From Flavobacteriales bacterium (GTDB lineage Bacteria > Bacteroidota > Bacteroidia > Flavobacteriales_C > GCA-002722245), in NCBI GenBank assembly GCA_002717515.1, contig PBEC01000018.1, positions 134,630 through 198,629 on the forward strand: DNA of 64,000 nucleotides, written 5' to 3'. Position 1 is the stretch's first letter; each line of letters opens with the position of its first letter. The notes below the pieces were generated by a model. It had not been told where the DNA came from. It worked only from the letters and a program-made list of their open reading frames with translations, and made no database searches. Positions 9,660 to 19,090 of the stretch are shown here, piece after piece. Made by a program: the position numbers and the translations under genes.

Positions 9660-10658
9660 ATGGAATTAAAGCCGAAAATTTTAGTGCTATACACTGGGGG
9701 AACTATTGGCATGGTGAAATCAGAATCGGGAACGTATGTTCCGTTCTCATTGGAAGGTCTTTTAGGTTGCATCCCTGAAATTAATGCGCTAGGCGTTGAT
9801 CTGCACTTAGAATCTTTTAAAATTCCTTTGGATTCAGCTTTAATAGGACCGGGAGAATGGCTTGAGATAGTCAATGTAATCAAGAATAATTATGATTTAG
9901 TGGATGGGTTTGTTGTTTTGCACGGAACCGATACAATGGCTTATACGTCTTCCGCTCTAAGTTTTATGTTGCGGGGGATTCATAAACCTGTAGTGCTTAC
10001 AGGTGCACAAGTTCCCATTTATGAATCAGATTCAGACGGGATATCCAATTTTATAAATGCACTGAAAATTGCGCGTGATGGAGTCGTGAGAGAGGTTTCT
10101 TTATGGTTTCATGAAACCTTATTCAAGGGAGCATGTGTTACTAAATTCGATAGTAAGGACTTTAATGGATTTAGTTCTCCAAATCATTCTCATTTAGCAA
10201 AAAAAGGCAGTAAAATAATTTACAATAAGCATGCTTTTCTTAAGGGAAATATTGAGCGAAACTTTTTTAAGAAAATCAATTCTAAGGTAAAGTTTTTAAA
10301 TCTTTTACCTTCTGTAAACAAACAAATTGAAGCCAAAGTAATACAGGAAAATTCCATTCAAGGAATCGTTTTGAGCATTTTTGGGTCAGGTACCGTTCCT
10401 TTGGTGCAAAACGATCCCGTTTTTTTAGCACTAAAAAATAAAAAGCTGCCAATTTTAGCAGTTACAGAATGCTATAAGGGTGGTTTGGAAATTGGAAAAT
10501 ATGAGGCAGGATCTGTTTTGAATGAATTGGGGGTTATTTCAGGGCAAAAAATGACAAAAGAGGCTGCCTTGACGAAGTTGATTGTGGCAACTTCTAATTT
10601 TGAAAGTACAGAAAAAATAAATTCTTATTTGTCTAAAAATCAAGTAGGAGAACTTTAA
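9660..10658 (+). CDS. ansA: Type I (cytoplasmic) L-asparaginase
   Basis: It hydrolyses L-asparagine to aspartate and ammonia. Both catalytic threonine motifs are visible: YTGGTIGM near the N-terminus and HGTDTMAYT about 80 residues later. The C-terminal TECYKGGLEIGKYEAGS segment fits the AnsA family. No signal peptide is seen, consistent with a cytoplasmic type I enzyme. The track begins at TTG 9645, but an in-frame ATG at 9660 (MELKPKILVLYTGGT) lies nearer to the conserved start and is preferred; TTG cannot be excluded. The gene starts about 20 bases after the sirtuin stop, suggesting an operon, and abuts the convergent LytTR regulator with no gap. Confidence 0.94.
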   Translation: MELKPKILVLYTGGTIGMVKSESGTYVPFSLEGLLGCIPEINALGVDLHLESFKIPLDSALIGPGEWLEIVNVIKNNYDLVDGFVVLHGTDTMAYTSSALSFMLRGIHKPVVLTGAQVPIYESDSDGISNFINALKIARDGVVREVSLWFHETLFKGACVTKFDSKDFNGFSSPNHSHLAKKGSKIIYNKHAFLKGNIERNFFKKINSKVKFLNLLPSVNKQIEAKVIQENSIQGIVLSIFGSGTVPLVQNDPVFLALKNKKLPILAVTECYKGGLEIGKYEAGSVLNELGVISGQKMTKEAALTKLIVATSNFESTEKINSYLSKNQVGEL

Positions 10659-11414
10659 TTAAATGCTTTCTAAAAGTTCAAAAAGAAGGCTTTTTTTTCG
10701 TTTTGATACGGGAACAGTTGTTCCATCAGTTAATTTAATATATCCACCATCATTTTTCTCGTACACATCAAAGAATTCCAGGTTAATTAAATGAGATTGA
10801 TGGGATCTGAAAAAATATCTTTCTTCCAGAATATCGCTATACTCTTTAAGTGACTTTGAAACCAAAAGTTTTTTACCATCATTTAGATAAACACTTGTAT
10901 AATTACTTTCGCTTTCCAAACGAATGATTGAAGATACATCAACCGCTTTTATTTGTTCTGAAGTTTTGAATAAAATTTTTTTGGGTCTATCGCTTGGGTT
11001 CTTCATCATTTGAATTAGAGACTGAATTTCTTTTTGGGGCTCTTCAAATTCAATTTTTTTACAGGTGCGTTTTAAAGCTTCTTCCAATTCCTCAGGATCG
11101 ACTGGTTTCAAAAGGTAGTCAATAGCGCTGTATTTGAAAGCTTTGATAGCATATTCATTAAATGCGGTTACAAAAATAAGTTTGAATGACGCTTCAGGAA
11201 ATTGTTCAATAAGATCAAACCCAGTTTCTGATTTTCCCAACTGAATGTCGCAAAAAACCAAATCAGGTTTTTTTTCTAGAATCATTTTTCTTGCATCGAT
11301 AACATTATGCGCCATACCCAAAACGTTTACTTTATCGTTCTGGTCCAATAGTGTTTCTAGCGATTTTGCAACAGGAATTTCATCTTCAACAATTACAGCA
11401 GATATTGTAAGCAT
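10659..11414 (-). CDS. LytTR-family response regulator (receiver plus LytTR DNA-binding domain)
   Basis: This is a two-component transcription regulator. The receiver domain (about 3-120) has the acidic pair VEDE, the phospho-acceptor Asp56 in DLVFCDIQLG, and KPVDPEEL near 103. The LytTR domain covers about 150-251 (IRLESESNYTSVYL; FFRSHQSHLIN; VPVSKRKKSLL). LytTR proteins are usually paired with LytS-type histidine kinases, but no kinase is next to it. The only LytS-like genes in this window lie about 15 kb away (26166-27957), so a functional pairing is only a guess. It is 251 residues long and complete. Confidence 0.93.
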   Translation of the reverse strand: MLTISAVIVEDEIPVAKSLETLLDQNDKVNVLGMAHNVIDARKMILEKKPDLVFCDIQLGKSETGFDLIEQFPEASFKLIFVTAFNEYAIKAFKYSAIDYLLKPVDPEELEEALKRTCKKIEFEEPQKEIQSLIQMMKNPSDRPKKILFKTSEQIKAVDVSSIIRLESESNYTSVYLNDGKKLLVSKSLKEYSDILEERYFFRSHQSHLINLEFFDVYEKNDGGYIKLTDGTTVPVSKRKKSLLFELLESI

Positions 11415-11534
11415 TTCATGATTGTTTTAGGTTGCAAATGTAGTTTTTTAAAATTGATTTTCGATTACATCTCTTTTTTAAAAAATCACATTTGATTATT
11501 TTTTATTTCAACTGTTTGCAGCTGATTTTTTTGG

Positions 11535-12284
11535 TTAAAAATCAGTTTTGAATAAATTTCTTGCTCCGTTAATTCCGCATTTTTGATATTTGTTGTAAGC
11601 TTGAGCGGCAGCCTCACGGGCTTGATATCCAGTTTGATTATTCATCCAGCTTTTAATGATTGCATGTAGGGTGTAGGCCTCAGGAGCCATGTAATTTGTC
11701 GTCCAAACATAGGGTTTTGACTTCGAAATTTTAACCCCTACATTGTAATATTGGCTAGACATACAAGCTAAAATGGATGTTTTCCTTTTAAGACTATCGG
11801 TTCTAATGGGATAAAAGTCCATTTTAAAATCCATTAGCCCATTATGTCCAATATAATTGATAAGAGTGGCTTGATTGGTATTAATGTACAAAGAGTCATT
11901 TATTTTTACTTGATTGTTTATTTTCCCTGCAACGGCTTTAAAAAAATCTACATTACATTTTTTTATTTCTCTTCCACGGTAAGCATCAGCAATATGGTAA
12001 ACGTCATGTTTTTGATTATAAAAAATGAGTCTTTCGAGTATTATTGTATCAATTTTTTGAGATTTAATTAATTTCCATTCAGAGCTTTTTTTAAAAAAGG
12101 TTTTTAAACCGTATCCACATCCCCAGTACAAATTTGTATTTGGATTATCCCCATTTCCAATTGACTTTGGGACAGGAACAATCCCCTGGAATTCATTGTC
12201 GCATAGGGCGACCAAAGTATATGTTATTTTTTGTCCTTCAGATTTAAAGGCAATTAAGAACAGAAGCAAAAAAATGAATCTCAT
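11535..12284 (-). CDS. Secreted protein with caspase-like (clan CD) His/Cys pattern
   Basis: A 249-residue exported protein. MRFIFLLLFLIAFKSEGQ is a signal peptide. A hydrophobic strand ending in His (TLINYIGHNG, His147) is followed about 27 residues later by a strand ending in Cys (KTSILACMSS, Cys174). That spacing and context resemble the His-Gly and Ala-Cys catalytic motifs of clan CD peptidases such as caspases and gingipains. The N-terminal part (DNEFQGIVPVPKSIGNG, LYWGCGYGLKTFF) seems to be a conserved module of a family I recall only as uncharacterised. Protease activity is inferred, not shown. It stands alone between the LytTR regulator and trmB. Confidence 0.6.
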   Translation of the reverse strand: MRFIFLLLFLIAFKSEGQKITYTLVALCDNEFQGIVPVPKSIGNGDNPNTNLYWGCGYGLKTFFKKSSEWKLIKSQKIDTIILERLIFYNQKHDVYHIADAYRGREIKKCNVDFFKAVAGKINNQVKINDSLYINTNQATLINYIGHNGLMDFKMDFYPIRTDSLKRKTSILACMSSQYYNVGVKISKSKPYVWTTNYMAPEAYTLHAIIKSWMNNQTGYQAREAAAQAYNKYQKCGINGARNLFKTDF

Positions 12285-12413
12285 AATGTTTGTGTTTTAT
12301 TCAATTTTTATCAAAAATGAATAATTAATCAAACTTATTAAATGAGCATTTATTGTAGATTGGGATTCATTTCGTGAAACATAATTTTCACTTAGTATAT
12401 TTGATGTATTACC

Positions 12414-13136
12414 TCAAAACAATTTTTCATTTTTTTCAATTTTTAAGTTGGCGAGTTTGTATTCTATATATTTAATTGTTTTTCCTTTTTCTAACCACAT
12501 GTTCTCGTAGAATGTTTTAAGCGATAATTCTTTTGCCAGTTGAGAATTTGGATTTTGAGGTATATATTTTTTATAAATATCATCGCAATCAAATAGAATT
12601 TCAAGATTTTTTTCAATGATGATTTCTTTCGTGAATTCATAAAAGAAATCACTGTCGGATTTGAGTCTCATCTTTCCATCCGGTTTTAAAAATTCTTGGT
12701 ATCGGGATAAAAACAACTTGTTTGTTAAACGTTTTCTGCGTCTGTTTTTATTGATTTGAGGATCAGGAAAAGTAATCCATATTTCATCTACTTCGTCTTT
12801 AGCAAAACAATTGGCGATGAAGTCAATTCTGGTTCTCAAGAAACCAACATTATTTAATTTTTTTTTAATCGCTTTTGTAGCGCCTTTCCATATTCGGTTC
12901 CCCTTGATGTCAACTCCAATAAAATTTCTGTTGGGATACATTTCTGCCATTCCAACTGTGTATTCTCCACCACCACAGGCTAACTCTACAGTAATTGGAT
13001 TGTTATTTTTAAAAAAAGTTTTGTTCCATTGTCCTTTTAGGTCAATACCTGTTTTCATTACCTCCTCCATGGTGGGCTCTACGCAATTTTCATACTCTTT
13101 AATCATTGCGAATTTTTCGAGTTTTCCTTTGCTCAT
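12414..13136 (-). CDS. trmB: tRNA (guanine-N7)-methyltransferase TrmB
   Basis: TrmB makes m7G46 in the variable loop of tRNAs using SAM. Seen are the SAM-binding motif VELACGGGEYTVGMAEMYP with the following FIGVDIKGNR, and the family signature FPDPQINKNRRRKRL. I start at the ATG at 13136 (MSKGKLEKFA), one base after the SDR stop; the track start 42 bases upstream lies inside the SDR gene and adds residues with no family likeness. The length is then 240 residues, normal for the family. It is probably co-transcribed with the SDR. Confidence 0.95.
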   Translation of the reverse strand: MSKGKLEKFAMIKEYENCVEPTMEEVMKTGIDLKGQWNKTFFKNNNPITVELACGGGEYTVGMAEMYPNRNFIGVDIKGNRIWKGATKAIKKKLNNVGFLRTRIDFIANCFAKDEVDEIWITFPDPQINKNRRRKRLTNKLFLSRYQEFLKPDGKMRLKSDSDFFYEFTKEIIIEKNLEILFDCDDIYKKYIPQNPNSQLAKELSLKTFYENMWLEKGKTIKYIEYKLANLKIEKNEKLF

Positions 13137-13137
13137 T

Positions 13138-13827
13138 TTAATAATTTCTGTTTGTTGGTCGAACAATAATTTGTTCAAAGTTAGCTCCTAAGGAGGATTT
13201 AATTATCATTTCAGTAGCATCTACTATATCTTTAGTTTGAACAAAGTCGTTTTTTGGAGCTTCAATTCCATCCCATGAAGATGTGTTAATCGATCCGGGA
13301 ATTATTTCAGTTACTTTAACTCCGAAATCTTTAAGATCATCGGTAAGGACTTTGGTGTAACCTTGTAGAGCAAATTTTGAAATTGTATATGCAGAGACGT
13401 CTTTTCTGGGTTCTTCAGTTACAATTGAACCGACGTTAATTATTGTTCCATATTTTTGAGATTTAAATACGTTTAGAAGGGATTGAGTAATTGAAAAAGC
13501 TGCTTTAAAATTAATCGACAACATTTTATTTACTTGTTCAAGATTGGTTTCTTCAAGGCTTCCCATTTCAAAAGCTCCAACATTATTAATGAGCACATCT
13601 ACTTGATTAAAATCAGCTTGTAATTCGCGAATAAGTGCCTGGACTGCTTCTGAATTAGTAAAATCACAAGTATAGGTTATTACACTACAGTGTTTTAAAT
13701 CCTCTGCGATATTTTTTAACCGATCTTGATTTGAAGCGATAATACCAATAGTACCGCCATATTTACTTGCAAATTTTGCAAATTCTTTACCTAAGCCTTT
13801 ACTAGCGCCTGTTATTATAAAATTCAT
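13138..13827 (-). CDS. Short-chain dehydrogenase/reductase
   Basis: A classical SDR of 229 residues with the Rossmann motif TGASKGLG (6-13), NNVGAF at 81-86 (the NNAG position), and the catalytic Ser134-Tyr147-Lys151 set (NVGS, SAYTISK). Substrate and physiological role cannot be read from the sequence; the cofactor is NAD or NADP. It lies directly upstream of trmB and diverges from the glycosyltransferase at 13904, so its promoter should sit in the 76-base gap. Confidence 0.9.
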   Translation of the reverse strand: MNFIITGASKGLGKEFAKFASKYGGTIGIIASNQDRLKNIAEDLKHCSVITYTCDFTNSEAVQALIRELQADFNQVDVLINNVGAFEMGSLEETNLEQVNKMLSINFKAAFSITQSLLNVFKSQKYGTIINVGSIVTEEPRKDVSAYTISKFALQGYTKVLTDDLKDFGVKVTEIIPGSINTSSWDGIEAPKNDFVQTKDIVDATEMIIKSSLGANFEQIIVRPTNRNY

Positions 13828-13903
13828 TGGATTATTTTTACTTAAAACAAATAGATTATTGGAATACTGTCTGATGTAAAATTATACTTATAAATTTGAA
13901 CTA

Positions 13904-14899
13904 TTGTTAAAGAAAAAGAAAATATTGTTTGCTGTTCTCAATTGGGGTTTGGGTCACGCAACTAGAAGCTGGGAGCTTATTCATAAATTGACGGAAGAAG
14001 GGAATGAGGTTGTTTTGGCAAGTGATGGGGTCGCTAAAAACTTTTTAGAAAAGGAATTTCCAAACTTAAAAGTCCATAATATCCCTTCCTACAATATTCG
14101 ATACGGTATAAGAAATACGGTGTTTACCATGCTTAAAAATGGGGTTAAAACTCAAATCGCTGTAAAAAAAGAAAAAAAATGGTTAAAAGAGTTTCTTAAA
14201 CAAAATAAGGTCGATCAAATTATAAGTGATAATCGATATGGATTTTATAATTCATCAATTAATTCAGTTATCATTACACATCAACTAAATATTAAAGCGC
14301 CTTTTGGATCAAGGTTGATTAATGCTCAAAATCATAAATGGTTAAATAGATTTCATGAAATATGGGTGCCAGATATGAATGGAGAATTATCAGGAGATCT
14401 TTCCAATCCCATACCTGAAAAATTATTATCAAAAGTTAAACAAATTGGGTTGCTTTCAAGATTTAAGAAAAATAAAAGCACAATCTGTCATGATTTTTTA
14501 TTGGCAGTTGTATCTGGACCAGAGCCTCAAAAATCAATTTTAGCAGAAAAACTAATAAAAATACTTTCTAAAACTAAGAGTGTCTCTATTTTATATTTAG
14601 GTTCTCCAGAAATTAATAAACAAGAAAAAATAGGAAATCTTATTATAAAGTCTCACGCATCAACAGTTGAATTTGGAAAGGACTTAGCACGTGCAAAAGT
14701 AGTCATTGGCAGATCTGGATATTCTTCAATCATGGATTATAAAACTTTAGATAAAAAAATGATTTTGATTCCGACACCAGGGCAAAGTGAACAAGAGTAT
14801 TTAGGAAAATACCTTGAGTCTCATTCAGAGGTGAAATTAATTACACAAAAGGAGTTGAGCATTACTTCATTAAAATCAGCACTTTGTGATAAAATCTAG
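13904..14899 (+). CDS. GT-B type glycosyltransferase (Glyco_trans_1_3/MurG-like)
   Basis: The N-terminus (KILFAVLNWGLGHATRSWEL) matches the start of the Glyco_trans_1_3 and MurG-like group, where the glycine-rich loop contacts the acceptor. The C-terminal half has VVIGRSGYSSIMDY and PTPGQSEQEYLGKYL, typical of the nucleotide-sugar binding domain. It has 331 residues and no signal peptide or clear membrane segment. The start is TTG; no ATG occurs before the conserved loop, so the TTG is probably real. Donor and acceptor are unknown. Its end overlaps the aquaporin start by 14 bases, implying an operon with two membrane-protein genes. Confidence 0.82.
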   Translation: MLKKKKILFAVLNWGLGHATRSWELIHKLTEEGNEVVLASDGVAKNFLEKEFPNLKVHNIPSYNIRYGIRNTVFTMLKNGVKTQIAVKKEKKWLKEFLKQNKVDQIISDNRYGFYNSSINSVIITHQLNIKAPFGSRLINAQNHKWLNRFHEIWVPDMNGELSGDLSNPIPEKLLSKVKQIGLLSRFKKNKSTICHDFLLAVVSGPEPQKSILAEKLIKILSKTKSVSILYLGSPEINKQEKIGNLIIKSHASTVEFGKDLARAKVVIGRSGYSSIMDYKTLDKKMILIPTPGQSEQEYLGKYLESHSEVKLITQKELSITSLKSALCDKI

Positions 14900-15668
14900 G
14901 GCTCTGTTTGGAGAATTTTTAGGGACACTTATCTTAAGTGTAATTGGTTGTAGTTCTGTGGCTTTTTCGGTTCTTTTTAATGTCTTTGATTCAATCGTTC
15001 CAGTTGCATTAATTTGGGGAATCGGAGTTGCATTGGCAATTTATGCAACAAAAAGTTATTCTAAAGCGCATTTAAATCCAGCTGTTTCTTTAGGCTTTTT
15101 TATCCAGAAGCAAATTAATTACAAGGAGTTATTTAGCTATTGGCTTTTTCAGTTGTTAGGCGGCTTTGTTGCGGGTCTCGTAGTATACCTTTGTTTCATA
15201 TCCAAAATAAAAAGTTTTGAAGATCTGAACAATATCATTCCACACACTGATTCTGGCAGTTATACTGCTGCAATATTTGGAGAGTTTTTCCCAAATCCTG
15301 GTTACAAATTAAAATTATCTTATGTTTCTCAGGTTTCGGCTTGTGCATATGAATGTATAGGTACGTTTTTTTTAATGTGGAGTATCCTGTGTAGTACAAG
15401 AAGTGAAAAAATTTCGAGATATTCTCCGTTAATTATCGGTTTAACAGTTTCAGTATTGATAGTTTGGATTGCTCCTTATACACAATGCGGAATTAATCCT
15501 GCTCGTGATTTTGGACCCAGATTAGTAGCGTGTTTTTTTCATTGGGGTTCAGGAGCATTTCCCGATGGAGATTTTAGTTTTTTTAACGTTTATATTATTT
15601 CTCCAATGATGGGGGCGTTTTTGTCTTCATTTCTATATGAAAAAATGTACAAAATAGTAAAGGGCTAA
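14886..15668 (+). CDS. MIP-family channel, aquaglyceroporin-like
   Basis: A 260-residue channel of the major intrinsic protein family, with six predicted membrane helices. Both half-helix motifs are present: HLNPAVS (NPA 64-66) and GINPARDFGPRL (NPA 204-206). An Asp directly after NPAR is the usual marker of glycerol facilitators rather than strict water channels, so glycerol or another small polyol is the likely substrate. The start is GTG, inside the end of the preceding glycosyltransferase gene. No glycerol kinase is nearby. Confidence 0.9.
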   Translation: MIKSRALFGEFLGTLILSVIGCSSVAFSVLFNVFDSIVPVALIWGIGVALAIYATKSYSKAHLNPAVSLGFFIQKQINYKELFSYWLFQLLGGFVAGLVVYLCFISKIKSFEDLNNIIPHTDSGSYTAAIFGEFFPNPGYKLKLSYVSQVSACAYECIGTFFLMWSILCSTRSEKISRYSPLIIGLTVSVLIVWIAPYTQCGINPARDFGPRLVACFFHWGSGAFPDGDFSFFNVYIISPMMGAFLSSFLYEKMYKIVKG

Positions 15669-15712
15669 ATCATTAGTAACTCTTCAATCTCAACTCCGTA
15701 ACAAGGATAATT

Positions 15713-16207
15713 TTGAGATTTTTACAAAACATAAGGAATTCCATTTTATTCATTTTAATCCTTGGCCTCTCAGTTGGATTAGTTGGTTTGATTGGTTGGT
15801 CGGATATTGCTCATCATATCGAGCTTATTACATTTACACCTTTTGCAAGTAAGAAAATCTTATTTGTGCTTTTCATAACAGGTTTAGTTGGGAATTATGT
15901 TTCTATTTATAAAATTTGGAAGACACCCGAATCAAAGTCCAACGGAGTTTTCGCAATAGGATATAGTTTTTTATTAATAACAACATCTGTATTACTTGTT
16001 TTGTGGTTGTTGGACATGAGAGAATTATTGGACAACAGTTTCAATAAAAAGAAATTTCCTAGTGATGTTGATCAAGTTATTTATAATGTCAGATTGTCTT
16101 TTTTGAACACTCTTTTTTGGTTTTTTTTACTACTTGGTTCAATAGGCTTGGTCTCTTTTTCAGGAGTTTTGACTATTCAAAAACACTTACTGAATCGTTT
16201 TTTCTAA
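15713..16207 (+). CDS. Small integral membrane protein of unknown function
   Basis: A 164-residue protein with about four hydrophobic segments (roughly 12-28, 48-66, 80-100 and 128-155) and no motif that I recognise. The start is TTG; the first internal ATG is past residue 100, so TTG is the only sensible start. It follows the aquaporin after 44 bases and may be the last gene of the glycosyltransferase-aquaporin unit. The separate sucA promoter follows downstream. Confidence 0.65.
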   Translation: MRFLQNIRNSILFILILGLSVGLVGLIGWSDIAHHIELITFTPFASKKILFVLFITGLVGNYVSIYKIWKTPESKSNGVFAIGYSFLLITTSVLLVLWLLDMRELLDNSFNKKKFPSDVDQVIYNVRLSFLNTLFWFFLLLGSIGLVSFSGVLTIQKHLLNRFF

Positions 16208-16257
16208 TTTAACTTCTTGTTTTAAACCGAAAAATCATGATTTCTTCTTTAAAACAG

Positions 16258-16289
16258 TTGATATGAGTGAAGGAAAAACCTTAGATTTG
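16258..16289 (+). promoter_or_regulatory. Bacteroidota-type promoter for sucAB
   Basis: TTG (-33 core) and an exact -7 box TAGATTTG (TAnnTTTG) are separated by 21 bases, within the usual spacing. The box ends 24 bases before the sucA ATG, which gives a short leader. Confidence 0.55.
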
Positions 16290-16313
16290 CGAATTGAACT
16301 GAAATAATCCAAG

Positions 16314-19063
16314 ATGGACAAGTTTACATTTTTAGGAAACGGGGATGTCAATGCTGTAGAATCTCTTTATGAGCAGTTTCTAGCTGACCCCAACAATGTT
16401 GATGAGACCTGGCAACAGTTTTTTGCTGGTTTTGATTTTGCTAAAGCTAATTTTGATCTTGATGGAGACCTTCCTGAGAACGTCCTGAAAGAATTTAAAG
16501 TTATAGAAATGATTGAGGCTTATCGAAAGTGTGGCCACTTGTTTACAAAAACAAATCCGGTACGGGTAAGAAGGAAGTATACTCCTACTCTTGATATTGA
16601 AAATTTTGGTTTAGAAAAGTCTGATTTGGAACTTCAGTTCCAGGCTGGAAGTAGAATAGGTATCGGAACAGCAAAATTAAAAGACATTCTTGCTCATCTT
16701 GATGCAATATATTGTGAAAGTATTGGTGTTGAATATACTTATATTCGAAAACCTGAAGAGGTAGAATGGTTGCAGAGTAAAATTGAAAACGGCCAAAATC
16801 GAACTCAATTTTCGGTCGAACAAAAACAACAAATTTTAAAAAAGCTAAATCAAGCTGTAGTTTTTGAGCAGTTTCTAGATAAAAAGTACGTTGGTCAAAA
16901 GCGTTTTTCTCTTCAAGGTGCTGAAGTTTTGATACCCGCACTGGATTCCGTTGTTGAAACAGGTGCTAAATTAGGAGTTGACGAATTTATATTTGGAATG
17001 GCTCATAGGGGTAGGCTGAATGTGCTTGCTAATATATTTTATAAAACCTACAAGGAAATCTTTTCAGAATTTGAACACAAAGATTTCGAGGATGAGGATT
17101 TAGGTTTTGACGGTGATGTAAAATACCATTTGGGATATACCTGTGATATAAAAACGGATTCTGGGAAGGATATTAAAATGACTTTGGCCCCAAATCCTTC
17201 GCATCTCGAAGCTGTTGATCCAGTAGTGGGAGGAATTGCAAGAGCAAAACTTGACAAGGAGTATGCAAATGATAATACTAAGGTATGTCCGGTGTTAATT
17301 CATGGTGATGCTGCAATAGCAGGGCAAGGTATAGTTTATGAGTACCTTCAGATGGCTCAACTTAAGGGTTATAAAACAGGAGGTACTATTCATATTGTTA
17401 TTAATAATCAAGTTGGTTTTACAACCAATTATAGAGATGCAAGATCTTCTACCTACTGTACGGATATTGGTAAAGTTACCCTTTCTCCTGTATTTCATGT
17501 AAATGGCGATGATGCTGAGGCTTTAGCTCATACGATTAACCTTGCAATGGAATACCGTCAGCGTTATGGTAAAGATGTCTTTATTGATTTATTATGCTAT
17601 CGTAAGCATGGTCACAATGAAGGAGATGAGCCAAGATATACCCAACCTTTGTTATATAAAGCCATAGCTAGACATCCTGATCCAAGGAAAATTTATGTCG
17701 ACAAACTTATGTCTGAAGGAATTTTGGAGCAACAGATGGCAAAAAAATGGAAAAAGAATTCCAGGAAGAGCTTCAGGCTAGAATTTTGGAATCTAAGGAA
17801 ATAAAAAAAGCAACGGTTACATCTTTCCTGGAGGACTACTGGAAGGGATTTCGCACTGCCACTGAACTTGATTTTGAAAAATCACCTATCACCGGAGTTA
17901 ATAAAAAAGAGCTTTTAAAGGTTGCAGAAACAATTTACAAGCAACCTGAAGACTTAAAATTCATAAAAAAAATTCAAAAAGAATTTGCAAAGCGGAAAGC
18001 GATGATTGAGGAGACCAATCAATTGGATTGGGGTATGGCAGAACTTTTAGCTTATGGTACTCTGATTAATGAAGGAAATACTGTTCGTTTTACAGGACAA
18101 GATGTTCAGAGAGGAACTTTTTCTCATCGTCATGCTGTTCTAAAAACAGAGGATAACGAAACAAAGTATATTCCTCTTAACAATATTCCTTCGAATAAAG
18201 GAGGGAAAATATGGATATACAATTCTCTTCTTTCAGAATATGGGGTTTTAGGTTATGAGTACGGATACTCATTAACAAATCCAAATTCGTTAACCATATG
18301 GGAAGCACAATTTGGTGATTTTAATAATGGTGCACAAATTATGATTGATCAGTTTATAGCTGCCGGAGAAGATAAATGGAAAACTCAGTCCGGTCTCGTT
18401 ATGTTGTTGCCTCATGGCTATGAAGGTATGGGAGCAGAACATTCAAGCGCTCGATTAGAAAGGTTTTTACAACTTTGTGCAGGCTTGAATCTTCAAATCG
18501 TTAATGCAACTACACCTGCTAATTTCTTTCACGTTTTGAGGAGACAAATGGTTCGGGATTTCCGTAAGCCTCTCATCGTATTCACACCTAAAAAACTGTT
18601 GAGATTTCCGGCTTGTGTATCCTCACTTGAAGAGTTCACCAAAGGATTTTTTCAGGAGGTTATTGATGACCCTCAAAACAAAGATTCCCAAAATATCGAT
18701 ACCATAATGTTTACTTCTGGGAAGATGTACTATGAGATTTTAGATCAACAAAAAAATTACACTGAACTGGATAATGTAGCTTTAGTTAGAATTGAACAAA
18801 TAAGTCCTCTTCCGGTTAAACAAATACAAAATCTTTTGAAAAAGTACTCTGGGGCGAAAAATTATTTTTGGGTACAGGAGGAACCCGAAAATATGGGGGC
18901 ATGGGGATATATTTTAAGAAAGTTCCCTGATGTTAAATTGAAATACATAGGTAGAAAAGAAAGTTCAGCACCTGCTGCAGGGTCTTTCAAAAGACATGAG
19001 ATACGAGTAAATAAAGTGTATGAACAAATTTTTTCTCATGCTAAACCTTTGGTAACTAAATAA
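16314..19063 (+). CDS. sucA: 2-oxoglutarate dehydrogenase E1 (SucA), interrupted by a -1 frameshift at an A7 run
   Basis: SucA is the thiamine-dependent E1 of the 2-oxoglutarate dehydrogenase complex in the TCA cycle. Two overlapping ORFs (16314-17804 and 17747-19063) encode its N- and C-terminal halves. Joined by a -1 shift at the A7 run 17741-17747, they give 916 residues, normal for SucA. The first part has MDKFTFLGNGDVNAVESLYE, HGDAAIAGQGIVYE and GHNEGDEPRYTQP; the second has FTGQDVQRGTFSHRHAVL, LPHGYEGMGAEHSSARLERF and the C-terminal QEEPENMGAW. Family likeness is continuous across the join (MAKK then MEKEFQEELQ). Read literally, translation runs 19 codons past the run and stops at 17804. 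Causes could be a real indel, a missed A in sequencing, or slippage. sucB follows after 27 bases. Confidence 0.93.
17741..17747 (+). other. A7 slippery site within sucA
   Basis: In the zero frame the run reads gcA AAA AAA Tgg, which is a perfect A-AAA-AAA heptamer for -1 slippage. After slippage the next codon is ATG at 17747, entering the frame of the second sucA ORF. A GGAG sits 11 bases upstream, similar to the stimulatory element before the dnaX site in E. coli. No strong downstream hairpin was seen by eye. Confidence 0.5.
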
Positions 19064-19090
19064 TTGTAGAACAAAAGAAAATTAGATAAA

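Noticed and set aside
11522-11545. Hairpin CTGATTTTT/AAAAATCAG overlapping the stop codon of the caspase-like gene
   Set aside because: It is AT-rich with few GC pairs and lacks a T run in the transcribed direction, so I did not call it a terminator.
13137-13178. Longer trmB start at 13178 as in the track
   Set aside because: It would overlap the SDR gene by about 40 bases and adds residues with no TrmB likeness; the ATG at 13136 fits better.
14886-14899. Overlap between glycosyltransferase and aquaporin genes considered as a frameshifted fusion
   Set aside because: Both proteins are complete with their own family termini; a 14-base overlap with a GTG start is ordinary coupling.
17747-19063. 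Second sucA ORF as a separate gene starting at ATG 17747
   Set aside because: It begins in the middle of a conserved SucA region, overlaps the first ORF and only makes sense as the C-terminal half of the enzyme.
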